Positions 44,163-55,821 of a stretch of DNA of 64,000 nucleotides are shown here, piece after piece. The notes under the pieces are model-generated. The model was not told the origin of the DNA and did not search any database. It was given only the letters and a program-made list of their open reading frames with translations. Origin of the DNA: Thermothielavioides terrestris NRRL 8126 (taxonomy: Eukaryota; Ascomycota; Sordariomycetes; Sordariales; Chaetomiaceae). Position numbers and translations under genes: made by a program. Position 1 is the first letter of the stretch. Every line of letters starts with the position of its first letter. The stretch lies in NCBI RefSeq assembly GCF_000226115.1, contig NC_016460.1, forward strand, positions 2,976,001 through 3,040,000, in the 5' to 3' direction.

Positions 44163-47100
44163 TGCTCCTGCTCTCGCAGCTGGCCGGAAGCGGATGGAGG
44201 CGGATGGAGGAATGTCTGGGGGAGGGGACGAAATTCCGTCGCCCACTGGGCCGGACTGGGCGGGCAACGGCTGAGTCACACACTCACTACTGTCTGAAGC
44301 AATGCTGCGGCAGCGTGCAAATAACGACTTTTGACCGAAGGCAGGCGAGGCTGGTCGGGCAAAAGTACGGCAGGCAAAAACGGCAGAGCTGCTGCGATGA
44401 TCTTCTGTGACAAGAGATGACTCTCTCGCTGTAAAGTCAAATGGTCAGAATGGTCGTGTTGTTGTTGCTTTGGAGAGGTAAGAGAAGGAGGACAGGCCCG
44501 AGGATTCAGCAGGCCGGGGGCGAAGTAATAAACCGCGTGTGCCTGGCAGCACCGGGATGGAAGGTTTCCAGCTTCGTACCAAGGCCAGGGAGGTACATGT
44601 ACAATATGATACCACAACAAGCCGGGGAGGTACCCGCACCCGCTGCCAACTTCCCCGCTTGGCATCGACTGGGCAAACCTGGATGCACTGCGCAACACGA
44701 AAAGGACAGTTGCGAGTCATTTTCGTGCCCCTGGCCTTTGTGCGCAACGCAACGACGGAGGTGAGGCGCTGCCGTACGCCTCCGTACCGTGTTACGGCCA
44801 CAGATCACAAAGAGGGGGATGGCCTCGTGGACAAAGAACGGGCTTCGCCGCTGAAGTTGGGTTTCAACACCTCACCTTGCTTACTGTGTACGGAGTCGTT
44901 AGTTACGCCTGCTGCGTTCTACACAGCACGATGGATTAATGTTGCCGTCCCACAAACTTTAGGGTTTGGACACAAAGGAAAAAACAAAACTACGGAGTGT
45001 AAACACTTCGTCGAGATTGCGTGACGACACAACCCCGGTTTCGTTTCGCGATTAGCTGTGGAGCTTCATGATAGCAACCTTGTGTGATAGCAACCCAGCG
45101 CGATAGCAATGCAGTGCGATAGCAACCTGGAACCCAGTGTGTTGAAGGCTGACCCATCCTGGCGACGGTAAAACGAGGACTCAGAGTGATCTCACTCCCG
45201 TCCAGATTGAGAATTTCCGTGTTCCGTGATCCAGCCCTTTCTGAGGTATTCTATACCGATGTCTCCCTCATAGAGCCAAAACGCTTGAACGGCAGCATTG
45301 CACTACCAAACGTTATTCTGCGCGCTTCTTTGATCAGAGGCATCGTGCGGCTTGGCCGAAGTCACATTCTGCCTATCAAGGTTCTGTCTAAGTACCGCGG
45401 TCCAATGACGACGGCCGCTGGGGCCACGGCGGGCGTGCGTTTCAGTGAGCCCTGCTTTTGTGGGCAATTTTGGTGCCGGCCACTGAGATGATGGATCCGC
45501 TCCTTGTGTCTCTTCGTCCCTTCTCAGGCTCACCCAGCCAACCACCAGTTGGAAGCCAGCCCCTGGTCATGTGTTTTGGGCGCGCCACCCACGAGGTTGG
45601 CACCGCAGCGAAAAAGATGCATCTGGAATCCCCATTCTGCATTCCGCACAGAGCAACCCGATCGTGTTCCACCCCCGCTCCCCGTCAGGGCAGCAGCAGC
45701 CATTGCCGACCAGTGTAACTCCCACATGATGGCCCCGCGTTGAGCGGAGCGTAGAGTTATGCGTGCATTTGGGACAATAGATGGCCGAGATTTTCCGCAC
45801 AGCGACCTACTGCGGTAATTCTCACGCACCCAAAAGAGCATTCACATCTCCCCGAGATGGTGCTTCCGATTGGGTTTGCCTGTCTCTCTTGGCCCGAGTC
45901 CGGACCCCGGCTGACCCCTCCTTTTGGAGCATACTCGGAGAGGTACGGATTATCCGTACTCTGTACACAGTAACTGCTGTGTCTGTTGAGCTGCAACAAT
46001 AGACCGATGCTACAAAAATCCACAATTCCATCCTCTGTCAGAAAACGCTGGGCAACCACGGCAGCAAGAGGGTTAAGCCCCAAACGAGGGTCCCCCGCCC
46101 GAGTCTTTCGATGTCGCCACCCCTGGACCACGGAGGTGGGCGCACAATGACAGTGGTGGCCCTCCAACTCGTCCCATCTCCCCCGCGCTGGCCAGATTCT
46201 GCAGCCATGCCTGAGCAAGTCGCCGGAACAACCGCGCTGCGGATCGGATCGACCTCTGCCCCAACTCTCCGAGGACCGTCGTCACAACTCCACCATCGCG
46301 CCACCACTCAATCCCAACGTTCTGTGGTTGTGTCTTAACCCTACAGCAAGCTCGAGGGGGCCATTTTCAAGCTCTCTCGAGGCCAGGGGTCTGTACGTCG
46401 ACATGACAAGGCAATTGGAGGCCCAATTGAGCCTGTTCGCGCCAGGGGTACGTTCCACTTACACCGGAGCGGCTGCTTAAAGTCACGCTCATCGTCCAAT
46501 TCCGAGATCACCAGTCGCCATGGCGTGTAAATAGGTATGCTGGCGACAATTCGGTGTCCTCATCCAGACTTCGTAGCTACCAATCACTCTTACTAGGCGA
46601 CCGGCTCACCACCCGCACTACTGATATAAGTGGTGATAAACTCCCAAGAGGACAACTATCCCGCCATATCCCTTTCCCTGGGTTCCGGGATTCTAAAGAT
46701 TCGGCAGAGAGGCTTGTACGATATTAGCGTGCTGCATGAACAATGCACGGCAATAGTGTGCAGAGGCTAGGACTGAACGTGCCTAGACCACGGAATACGG
46801 CCGGTACCTGAGTTACCGAATAGTAGATGCTCGAGCAGAACCGTTATCTGATGGGCCCAACCAAACGACGCCTTTCCCACACCCTCGCCGAACAATGGCT
46901 CCCCAAGCGCTCCTCTGCCGCTCTTCTTAACATCGACCCCATCCCCGTTCCGCAGGTGGAGTCCTCGACGCGCTCGTTCTAGGACTGAGGCGTCCTCGTC
47001 AGAAAAGTATACGCATTTCGTGGCGCTGCGGGCATGAGGAGTCAGAAGGAAGAACTGTGGAGGCTCTACTGTGTAGGCCGTCCAGGTCGCTGTTGCTACC

Positions 47101-47595
47101 GGAACAAGTGGAAAGTGTACCTGAGACTATTGCATTGAGAGTCTCAGATAGCAAGCATCTAACTCCTTGTAACCGGGCCGTAAAGGTGCTTGAACTCGTC
47201 GACTGCTTCCCACCACCTTGCGCCATTTCTCGGATATCGCCTCCCCAGCGCCATTCTGGGTATTTTAGAACCAATTCTAACCCGCCCCTATTCGTTTCCT
47301 CCTCGCCAACCAAGTCTGCCGCCACAGAGCGGGAAGTCATCAGCCAATGCCCAGTCCCATATGCACTGCACCCACCGGCCGCATGCGATCCCGCTCGTCG
47401 AGCTGGATGGTTCAGTCCCGTTGCAGATTTGTTTACTCCGAAAATGCGGCGCGCACTGAGTGCTCATACATTGGCTCAGGCGGACAGTTCGGGCAGAGGA
47501 GGGAGCCACGCTCCCCGCATTTTCGCAGCCACATATGCAAATGCAGGTTCAGGCCGCCCCGATGCCGCTTGCCAACTGCATGAGAGACTGGCTCG
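44163..47595. other. 3.4-kb gene-poor region between STB3 and TOP3
   Basis: The STB3 promoter lies at the left edge and the TOP3 3' UTR at the right. Frames up to about 160 codons occur, but none shows a domain, splice partner or codon bias. One 16-bp tandem repeat occurs at 45070-45133. No transposon end was recognised. Confidence 0.55.
45070..45133. repeat. 16-bp tandem repeat, four copies
   Basis: Four units each begin GATAGCAA and start exactly 16 bp apart (45070, 45086, 45102, 45118). The second half of each unit varies. GATA cores could bind GATA factors, but nothing more supports this. Confidence 0.85.
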
Positions 47596-49889
47596 TCATG
47601 CTCCGTTTTGGAAGACATACTGTCTGCAAGCCTATCACGAATTAGGTCAGCATAAACACCGCAGTCTGCGGAGGGCAGCGAGCCACTCACTGCCTTGAGG
47701 GTGTTGAGCTCGGCGCGGGATTGGTCGTAGACCCGCCGATACTCGGACAGGCTCTCGTGCAAGACGACCTGCTTGGTGGTGCGGCCCTCGCAGATGGCCT
47801 TCATCTTGAGCTCCATCTCTTTGCGCAGAAACGGTTTGCCAAGACTCGTCTCGAAGCGCATCCGGTCGAACCCCTCGATCAGCGCAACCCCCAGGCTGGT
47901 CGGGATAAACTCCCGCACGCCCCCTCCCCCTCGCCCTCCCCCACGCCCTCCTCGTCCGCCCCCCCGACCGCCGCGCCCCCTCCCCCGTCCGCGCCCGCGT
48001 CCTCCCCGCGCCGCGGGCGCCTCTGTGTTGTCGTCCTCGTCGTCATTGGCGTCTCCGCCGGCCGGGTTGCCGCCGCGTTCCACCGTCCGCACGTACTGCC
48101 GCTCCTGGATCTTCTCAATGTGCTCTGCCATGGTGGCATCGGTGCCGATACCGTTGGCGTCCATGAGCGCGATCAGATCGGCCTCAGTCAGGTAGCCCGG
48201 CGGGCTAGTCTTGCCTTCGGTGACCATGGCCTCGGTGGGCTCAAAGCGCTCGCCGAGAGTGAACTTGGGCAGCTCGGCCGTGCCCGTCCAGTTTTCGTAC
48301 GGATAGACGTCGAGGTAGTTGCGGGCGAGGACGATGACGCCGTGCGCGGCGAACGTCTCGTCGCCATAGAGGACCTCGACGTCGGTCGCCATGCCCTGGG
48401 CGTCTTGGGAGCAGCAGGCCAGGAAGCGCCGCGTGATGAGCTCGTAGACTCGCCTTTCGCCGTCGTCGAGGACGGTTGGGGCCGCGTAGGTGATGGGGTG
48501 GATGGGTGGGTGGGCCTTGTCATCGTGTCTGCCTTCTCGGGGCTGCTGGAAGCCGCCGTCTACCAGATTCTGGGCGAACTGGCCCCATCTGTTGTCTTGG
48601 ATTTGTTTTCTCACGAGAGCACGGAGGTCCATTCCCTTGTCGAACCGGTCGGTCTCGGTACGGGGATAGCTGATGAACCCCTTGTTGTATAACTTCTCGG
48701 CCACCGTCATGGCTTGCTGACCGCTCATGCGAAGGAAGCGGGTGGCCATCTTTTGCAGCTCGACCGTCGTGAGAGGAAGTGGCTTCCACTTTTTCGTCGG
48801 CCTCTCCTGCACTTTGGTAACTTTTGCGGTCCTGGCTGCGAGGCATCTCTCGTAGAGGATGACAACCGCCATGCGGTCAAACAGACGATGCCTGGCCCAG
48901 TTGAAATTGACTTTGATGCCATCCCTTTCATGCATCATCTTGATCCCCCAAAAGGCCTCAGGGACAAAGTTCTTGACGCGGAAGTAGCGGTCCACAACGA
49001 AGCCGAGGGTCGGGAACTGGCAGGATCCTACGCATGTCAGGCGGGCTTGAGTGAACTGATGCTGAAGTTCAGGCTCACCGTAGCTAATCGTGAGGTTCGA
49101 CATGGGCCCTCCAAGGGGGCGGAGATTCAAGGTCAAGAAACGAGTGAAGGCGTAGCCGATCCTCAAGTCGAGCTCGATGCGCGCAGAAACGGCGTCTACT
49201 TGCTTTTCGTCGAGGGCGATCAGCCGGCGAGCGGCCGACAGAATGTGGCTGTGTTTCATTCAGCACGCTGGTTGATAGCAGGAGGGCGGCGACCTACGTA
49301 CGCTCTCTCAACATTGCTGAAGCGGGCGCGCTTGATTTGAATCTGGCCGTTGCCCTTTCTCGCTGCGTCCCGGATCTCGCTGCCAATATGCTCCCCTTCG
49401 CGATCGCAATCGGTCCAGATCACGAGCGCACTGGCGCGTCTGGCCTGGTCCTCGATGTTCTTGGCGATGTGCTTGTTATCCTGCTCAGAATCCGTTCAGC
49501 ATGAGCGGCGCACGGTTCAGCGAGTGAGTGACAGCAAGGCCGCCTACAGTCGGGATTACCGTCTGCACGGGAGCGTCGAACAGGCGGTCGGGGGGCGGGT
49601 ACTCCCACTGCTTGAAGTCTGGTGGGAATTCGAGGGCGGTCAGATGGCCCTTGACGGCGGTCATGGTTACTGAGCAGCGACCCCATGGCGGGCCGAAGTC
49701 AAAGTCGAACGTGTAGTTTTTTATATAAGCATCACGTGTGTTGGTCTGGGACGACGAGTCAGCGATGCATCGTTCTCCGGGGCGAGGGTGAACTACTCGA
49801 CGCACAGTTTGGTAATGACCTCCCGAGAGATGACCGGCAACTGCTTTCGAAATGGAGGGCTTCTCCGCCACACAAAGAATGTGCGGCAT
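47596..49889 (-). CDS. TOP3: DNA topoisomerase III (type IA; 684 aa)
   Basis: Exons in order: 49889-49806, 49745-49548, 49480-49302, 49248-47691 and 47631-47596. Top3 decatenates recombination intermediates with the RecQ helicase (Sgs1) and Rmi1. The TOPRIM part is ILCVAEKPSISKAVAGHL followed by WTDCDREGEH; the active-site tyrosine is Y348 in GFISYPRTETDRF; ERAHILSAARRLIALDEK is read across intron 3. GYLTEADLIALMDANGIGTDATMAEHI is also typical. An acidic stretch and an Arg-Gly-rich run of about 30 residues (around residues 570-600) sit before REFIPTSLGVALIEGF, inside the folded type IA region rather than at the tail. The 12-codon last exon uses the acceptor GATAG at 47632; an alternative acceptor 8 bp further would change only the tail. 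The gene is divergent from the DUF1295 reductase. Confidence 0.95.
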
Positions 49890-50997
49890 GGCTGCCGATG
49901 GCCGAGGCGGAAGGCTCGAATGGCAACGGGCGTGTAGAGTTGGCCGGGCAAGGCGCACGCTAACAAATGTTGTTTTGTGCTCGTTGTTCCCAGGGAAGCT
50001 GTGGGCTGCGACGAGAGCCCACCTTCCTTCCTTTAAACCGTATGTGCATCGTTTTGCCCTCCAAAAGGCCATTGAAGGGTAAGGCACTGAATTTTCGCCG
50101 TGGCCGGAGGGAAGGAAACACCAGCCCCTGGCTGCCTCAACAACAGACAAGCACTCCTTCCGCTTCTCATGCGAGTTCTAGTTGTTGTTGGTCCCATCCG
50201 GATTCGGATCTACGGCTCGGATACCACCAGAACTGCCTCAGTAGTGCGAGGCCATGGCGGTTGATGGGTAGCGAGGTGCGCTCACCTCACCTCTCTCTCA
50301 GTTACGGCGGCCATGTCTGGTGCGTGTTGCAGCCTCGTGGGAGATCGCGTTCCGGTGCGAGTATCCGCGCTCGGTCTGAGCATGTGGGGCCCAGCTGGTG
50401 ATCGAATAATACAGCTGTATTCCGGATTCCGTATCCGTACATTAAGATGTCCCGCATTACGAATCGGTAACTTTCGCGTATTAACCGTTTTCTCAATACG
50501 CCTGTCGTGGTCTTTTGCTTGAAGGACGGACTCAGCACCGCGATGCAAGCAACTAATAACAACGGGAGGATCCAATGACTCTTCTCGCCACATCATTGGT
50601 CAACGATGAGCAGGTTCTGTTGTTTGATGCCGCTCTATAAGCGCTAAGGGTTACAATGCAGAACCTTGAACAAGACACTGAGTGGAGTTTACTGATTGGG
50701 CAGAGCTCAACCCCAATCCTCGAGTCGCAAACGGACTGTTCCCGCTGTACGGAATACAGTACACTAACTACGGTAGTGCACATATGGCATGGTTTACTGA
50801 ATGTGTGAACGGGAGCGCTGGTCCCGACTGGGTGGAACCATGACGCCAACACTACCTGACCTACCTATGTACACTACATCCCAATCCTCGACTCGCCAAA
50901 AGAGGGGGGCATTCCGAACTTGTAGGAAAATAGCCGAGATTTTACTTGAATAACTTACCTAGTGTATTTGGGAGCGAACAGCACCTGGCCCGAAAAG
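49890..50997. promoter_or_regulatory. Divergent promoter region of TOP3 and the reductase
   Basis: These 1.1 kb between opposite start codons must carry both promoters. The first 200 bp upstream of TOP3 are more GC-rich than the rest. No recognisable binding-site cluster and no coding frame. Confidence 0.5.
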
Positions 50998-52515
50998 ATG
51001 GCCATCCCATACCTCCATTCGCTGGAGGACTGCGCCGACTTCGCCCAGGCGGTGAAGCCCTTCATCCCGCAGCTCTACGACCTGCCCGGAAAGCTGACCG
51101 ACATCTTTTCCGGCCGCGAGAGTCTGCTCAAGCTCTATACGGAGACAAACCCACTCGTGTCGGGATTTGCCTTCTCCGTGTTCCTCGGCGCGGTGTTCCT
51201 TGTAGTGGCCGAAGTCAACCGCAACTACTCGCAGGTAGACCGGTGCTGGAGCATCTTGCCGACCCTGTACATCGCCCACTTCGATGTCTGGGCTCGGTTA
51301 ACCGGGCTGCCGACCCGGCGGGTCGATGCAGCGCTGTTCTTCAGCACCATATGGAGCGTGAGTTGGGCTGCGCGCAGAGCTGAAACGAGAGACGGAAAAC
51401 AGGGCTGACTATCCATGGCTGCATCTCCAGGTTCGTCTCACCTACAATTACTGGAGGAAGGGCGGCTACAGTGTAGGCCACGAAGACTACCGATGGTGGG
51501 TCTATCCAAAGTGTCGTCCATCTCATAACCAGGCGCTGATGTTCACCAGGGAACTTATCCGGCGACGCATACCCAAAGCGCTGTTCCACGTCTTCAATTG
51601 GACCTTCATCTCGTTTATCCAGAGCATCCTGCTGTTCCTGATCGCCGCCCCGGTCTACCCCATCCTCCTCGCATCGACCATTGAGCCCGATCTCACCAGC
51701 GCTGATCTGGCGTACCTGGCCGTCGAACTCGGACTCATCCTCATTGAGCATCTCGCCGATGAACAGCAGTGGGGTATGTGCCAGACCCGACCTGGTGAAG
51801 GGACAGGCTATGCTAACTTACACACGCCACAGCTTACCAGTCAGCAAAAAAGCAGTACCAGGCGTCCGCCAAGGTGCCCCGCGGCTTCAAGCAATCCGAC
51901 CTTGACCGCGGCTTCATCACGTCCGGCCTCTTCGGCTACAGCCGCCACCCCAACTTCGCCGCCGAGCGTAGGTCATATCCAGCTACTTTATTGTCTCTTT
52001 TTCCCTCTTTTCTTTTCTCCCTATCCCCCCCCCCCCCCCCCCCCCCCGGCCAATCCCTTTCTTTTTCTCTCCTCTTTCCCCCCTCTTCTTTCCTCTCTCT
52101 TCTTTTCTTTTTCTTGATTTTTTTCTTCTGTTTTTCATACTCCTACTTACTGCCGAGCTGCTCCTTACGTCCCGAGTAAGGAAAAACTAACGCGTAAACA
52201 GAGTCAATTTGGTTCTTCCTCTACCAATGGAGCTGCTTTGCAACCAAGACGCTGTACAGCTGGACCGGTGTCGGACCTGCATTCCTGATTTTGCTGTTCC
52301 AAGGCTCCACGTGGTTCACCGAGCTTATCACGGCCGGTAAATACCCGGAGTACCGCGAGTACCAGCGCCGCGTCGGCATGTTCGTGCCCACGAGCTGGGC
52401 CGCGTACAAGACGCCGGTCGCGCCGAAGCCCAAGGTCATCCGGACCAGCGAGCTTGCGAAGCGGAAGCAGCAGAAGGAAAAGGATTACGAGAAGCAGAAG
52501 CAGAAGCAGAAGTGA
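50998..52515 (+). CDS. DUF1295 membrane protein, steroid-reductase-like (365 aa)
   Basis: Exons 50998-51357, 51431-51495, 51550-51773, 51833-51967 and 52202-52515; each junction restores the family sequence. Several hydrophobic helices are present (PLVSGFAFSVFLGAVFLVVAE; FISFIQSILLFLIAAPVYPI; LAYLAVELGLILIEHLAD). Signature stretches are YNYWRKGGYSVGHEDYRW, DRGFITSGLFGYSRHPNFAAEQ and GSTWFTELITAGKYPEYREYQ, as in the DUF1295 family related to C-terminal steroid 5-alpha-reductase/isoprenylcysteine methyltransferase folds. The protein is probably an endoplasmic-reticulum membrane protein; the substrate is unknown. The tail is a highly charged Lys/Gln/Glu run. The fourth intron is 234 bp and holds a C23 homopolymer and a long polypyrimidine stretch. 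Confidence 0.9.
52025..52047 (+). repeat. C23 homopolymer within an intron
   Basis: Twenty-three consecutive C residues lie inside the last intron of the reductase gene, followed by about 90 bp of T/C-rich sequence before the acceptor. Exact length in an assembly is doubtful. Confidence 0.9.
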
Positions 52516-52695
52516 GGTCGCGGCGAGAGCGGCGGCTGTGGCTGAGGCGTGGTGGGGATCAGGTGGACTCTGGAATTTGGATAGGCAACAGAGCCAAGGA
52601 AGGGGGGTCTAGGTGGTTTGTGTCGCCGTCGTTTGCGATGATGGAGCCGTGTGTCGGGGAGGGGGCTTGCGCGATGGCTGTGGGGAGGGTAGACG
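52516..52695. other. 3' region of the reductase gene
   Basis: Short spacer ending at the MITE; presumably 3' UTR. Nothing else recognised. Confidence 0.5.
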
Positions 52696-53057
52696 TTAAA
52701 GAGGTCCCGCCAAGACTAATTTCGGCTAATTGTCGGCAATGTTTTTACAGCGTTTTTACGCAACCTCGATCGCTAAGGCGTTTGCTCTATCGCCAAGGTT
52801 AGTTCGCCAGGGGTGCGGGGGGCGGCGCCAGCCCCCCGCTGGTTAGGATTCGGGTTAAGGTTAGGGTGTGGGTCAAGGTTAGGGTGCGGGTTAACTTCGT
52901 TTTCTTTTCTTTCGATTTGGTTGAGGTTTCGCGAAGTTGTTGCTACGAGTCTACGATTCTTCGTTGTTGATGTTGCTCGAAGTCGTCGTGGCCTTGGCGA
53001 TTTGTAAATACTTGTAAGCGGTAGGTTCCGAAATTAGTCTTGGCGGGACCTCTTTAA
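52696..53057. mobile_element. 362-bp MITE with perfect 30-bp inverted ends including TTAA
   Basis: The left end (52696-52725) and right end (53028-53057) are perfect 30-bp inverted repeats beginning TTAAAGAGGTCCCGCCAAGA. If the flanking TTAA is the target duplication, the element is piggyBac-like with 26-bp ends; if only TA is duplicated, it is Tc1/mariner-like with 28-bp ends. The sequence alone cannot separate these. There is no transposase. The interior has a perfect 9-bp-stem hairpin (52815-52823 with 52831-52839), telomere-like GGTTAGGGT units (52840-52890), and four GCCAAG hexamers (52709, 52792, 52993, 53039). Confidence 0.88.
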
Positions 53058-54683
53058 CGACGACCGTGGGGAGGCACACACGGACGAAGACTCAACCGTC
53101 GATATTAATCAGCCAAGAGATGTGACAGCCTCTTGCCGATGCACGGGATACCCTCAACCTCGTGTTGGAGGTGACCGGGGATCCACCTGGAGATATTGTT
53201 CACTGTGCATTGCTGGGGCTGTGTAAAGCGAATACCTACCTTATCCAGGGGCAAGCTGTGCCGGTGGATGCTGCGTGTTGCATCAGGTAGTTATCAAGAG
53301 CAATGCGTGTTGTGGGAGTTGTTATGTACAGTATCCGTACATACCTCCCATAAATAGGGGGCAGTCGCATTCGGATAAGGAAGCGCGGCATCGGTACGGG
53401 TCTCACAACTACGAAATAGAATGCAGCTTGAAGCTCCGGCGACGGCGACCTCTCCACTGCGTAACTCCCGAAGAGATAGGTAAGGCAGTTAGCGAACCGT
53501 TGCGCCAAATCGAAAGCGGACACCAATGCGTACGGACGCGACTGCGCGATAGGAGACACCTCAACTCCAACGATGAGATACCCGGACGTAGGAAGCGCCG
53601 TCAGGCGGGCCAGCCCGCCCTTAGCCGCGGCAAGGATCCGTCACCGGCAGGGCAGGTTCCAGAATGCTCACCTGACCAAACTGAGAAATTGTGTTGCAGC
53701 GCTGTGCAGAATTGGGACCACCTGTTCCAAGAGCGTGGGGTTCGAGGTTTCCCAAAGCTGGTGAAATGTGGGCCCTAGACGCAGTATCGGGGTCGCCTGA
53801 TTGGTCCCTTTCCGGCGGAAAGCCCCACCACGACGGATGGACCCTGAATCGCCAAGGCCCCATCTCGCAGACTCATCTCATCATCCCACGAGCCCGGGTC
53901 GGTTAATGAAAGCGATCTCCACGGGCCCCAGCGTCTGCGCCTCGACACCCCTGGGCCCTGGGCCTCGGGAGAACGTTCCGGTCATCTGGCTGGGCCATGT
54001 GGTCGGGGAGAGAGATGACGATGGATGGGGAGCTCCATTGGGCGGGTCCAGTCAGGAACGATGCGGTGTGCTTGAAACTGACATATATCCCTCTCCGCCG
54101 GCCCCTTTTGCATCCCGCTGAGCTTGCGTCTTGTGGGTTGTCTCCATTGAACTGTACGACTACAAACCTACTGTGTCATATATTGGCTCATATGGCAATT
54201 CGTGTTTGACTTTCGTGCTCTTGGACACCACAGCGCCGTGCCCGACTTGGTTCAGACGAAGATCGGTAGCTACATTATCTGTTAGACAGCTGCCAACCCA
54301 TCGTCAAACAGCCAAACCACCTCGAAGGGCTCAGGATCACACCGGCCATCCCCCAGCTTTGCTCCCCCGCTCCCCACGACACGCCGCCCGACGCTCAGAC
54401 TCGCCTCTGCGCACTTGCAGCTCACTCAACAAGAGAGCTCCGCAGCACACGACACAGGGGTTAAGCTCGGTGGAGACCGTGGGGGTTCTCCCGGTGCCGG
54501 CGCAGCACCTTCCTGATCCTCTTTGTTCAAAGACCCGCCGGGAAGACCCCAGGAGTCACAAGCCCAATCGGTCCCGAAACTGTTTTAGTTCAGGCACAGG
54601 CACCTACGAGTTGAAATACACATACGCCGCTTTCTTTCCAGCGACCGGGATCCACGCATAACCCACCCGAAAAACTGCCCACA
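53058..54683. other. Intergenic region before the 253-aa orphan gene
   Basis: No frame looks coding. The last 400 bp should include the promoter and leader of the gene at 54684. Confidence 0.5.
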
Positions 54684-55445
54684 ATGGCCTTCACTTGGGA
54701 ATCCCTCTACTCTTTCTTCAACCCACCCGCCTCGCCCTACCCATCAACCCAGGGCTCGTCTTCCCTCCTCTCGTCCGCACTCTCCTTATTCAGATCCGCC
54801 AACGCGAGAGCGCCAACGGAAGAGACGGACCTCCCCATGCCGCCCTCGACCGGCTTCGCGCGGGGAGGCGCGCCCGGTCCGTCGCCAGCGGAATCCACCC
54901 CTTCCATCGCAGACAGCGAGCACGGCTACTTCCCGCCAGCGACGTCTCAATCACCCTATTCGCACAAGGGCGCCTCGGCATCCACCCTTTCCACCGCCTC
55001 CTCGACAGCATCGTCAACAACCTCCGTCCCACATCCGCATCCGCACCCCACCGCCACCGCCACCGCCACCACCCTTTCGACGACAGCGCCAAGCAGCAGC
55101 AGCAGCAACCAAACAACAAACCAAACAACCCAGCCGCACCCGCGCCCAGCGGCGGCAGCCCCGGAGCCCGCGCGGCCGCGCGACGTCATGTCGCGCGACT
55201 TTCCGGCGCCGGACCCGGCGGCCATGCCCAGCCTGGACGAGCTGCTGGCGCGCCCGCCGGGGCGGTGGTCGCTGCGGCACTACGTGCGGCACGCGCGCGC
55301 GGTGGACGTGGCGCGGCCGGCGGCGGCGGAGGAGGACGAGGACGAGGGCGCGGGCGAGCGGCGGCGGCGGCAGCTGGAGGAGGCGAAGCGGGATTTGCTG
55401 AGGGCCAAGGCTGAGCTGGATGCGAAGGGGGTCGGGAGGATCTGA
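54684..55445 (+). CDS. Small Ser/Pro-rich protein of unknown function (253 aa)
   Basis: Single exon starting MAFTWESLYSFFNPPASPYP, with a good ATG context (CACAATGG). The N-terminal 160 residues are Ser/Thr/Pro-rich and disordered, with poly-Ser and (Thr-Ala)n runs. An ordered-looking C-terminal part follows: MPSLDELLARPPGRWSLRHY, then VRHARAVDVARP, and a charged helix QLEEAKRDLLRAKAELDAKG. There is no signal peptide or membrane helix. It converges with the TMEM205-like gene at a distance of 376 bp. I recognise no family. Confidence 0.7.
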   Translation: MAFTWESLYSFFNPPASPYPSTQGSSSLLSSALSLFRSANARAPTEETDLPMPPSTGFARGGAPGPSPAESTPSIADSEHGYFPPATSQSPYSHKGASASTLSTASSTASSTTSVPHPHPHPTATATATTLSTTAPSSSSSNQTTNQTTQPHPRPAAAAPEPARPRDVMSRDFPAPDPAAMPSLDELLARPPGRWSLRHYVRHARAVDVARPAAAEEDEDEGAGERRRRQLEEAKRDLLRAKAELDAKGVGRI

Positions 55446-55821
55446 GGGCTCTTCGTCTTCGTTTTCTGGCTGGGGAAGAGGGTGGTTTAGGTTATAATAG
55501 ACCGTCGATCTTGGGGGTTTGATCGCTTTTTCGACATTGCATGGACGGCATTTCGGTTTTGGCAGAGCACTTTGCGGACTGAGCGAGATTCGGGAATAAC
55601 AGAACCGATAGTTCGACCGGCCGATGATGAAAGGGACGGGGCAGCTTTTCACTTTGGGTTAGGAGGGAGACTTTGCATCTCGACCACCTGGCTGCTTGTT
55701 ATGGAATTGTAATTGCATCTGCATCTCCCGTACTTCTAGGGCATGCATAGGAAAATAGCATAAGGGTATAATCACCAGCTCGCCAGCGGACCCAGCCTGA
55801 TATGTGTGTCATCAGCCTCGC
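55446..55821. other. Convergent 3' spacer
   Basis: The 376 bp between two converging genes; no coding or repeat feature seen. Confidence 0.5.

Noticed and set aside
45757..46218. 153-codon minus-strand frame in the STB3-TOP3 gap
   Set aside because: No recognisable motif, no splice partner and no codon bias; considered chance.
52840..52895. Interstitial telomere suggested by GGTTAGGGT units
   Set aside because: Units are few and degenerate and lie inside a MITE, so they do not mark a chromosome end.
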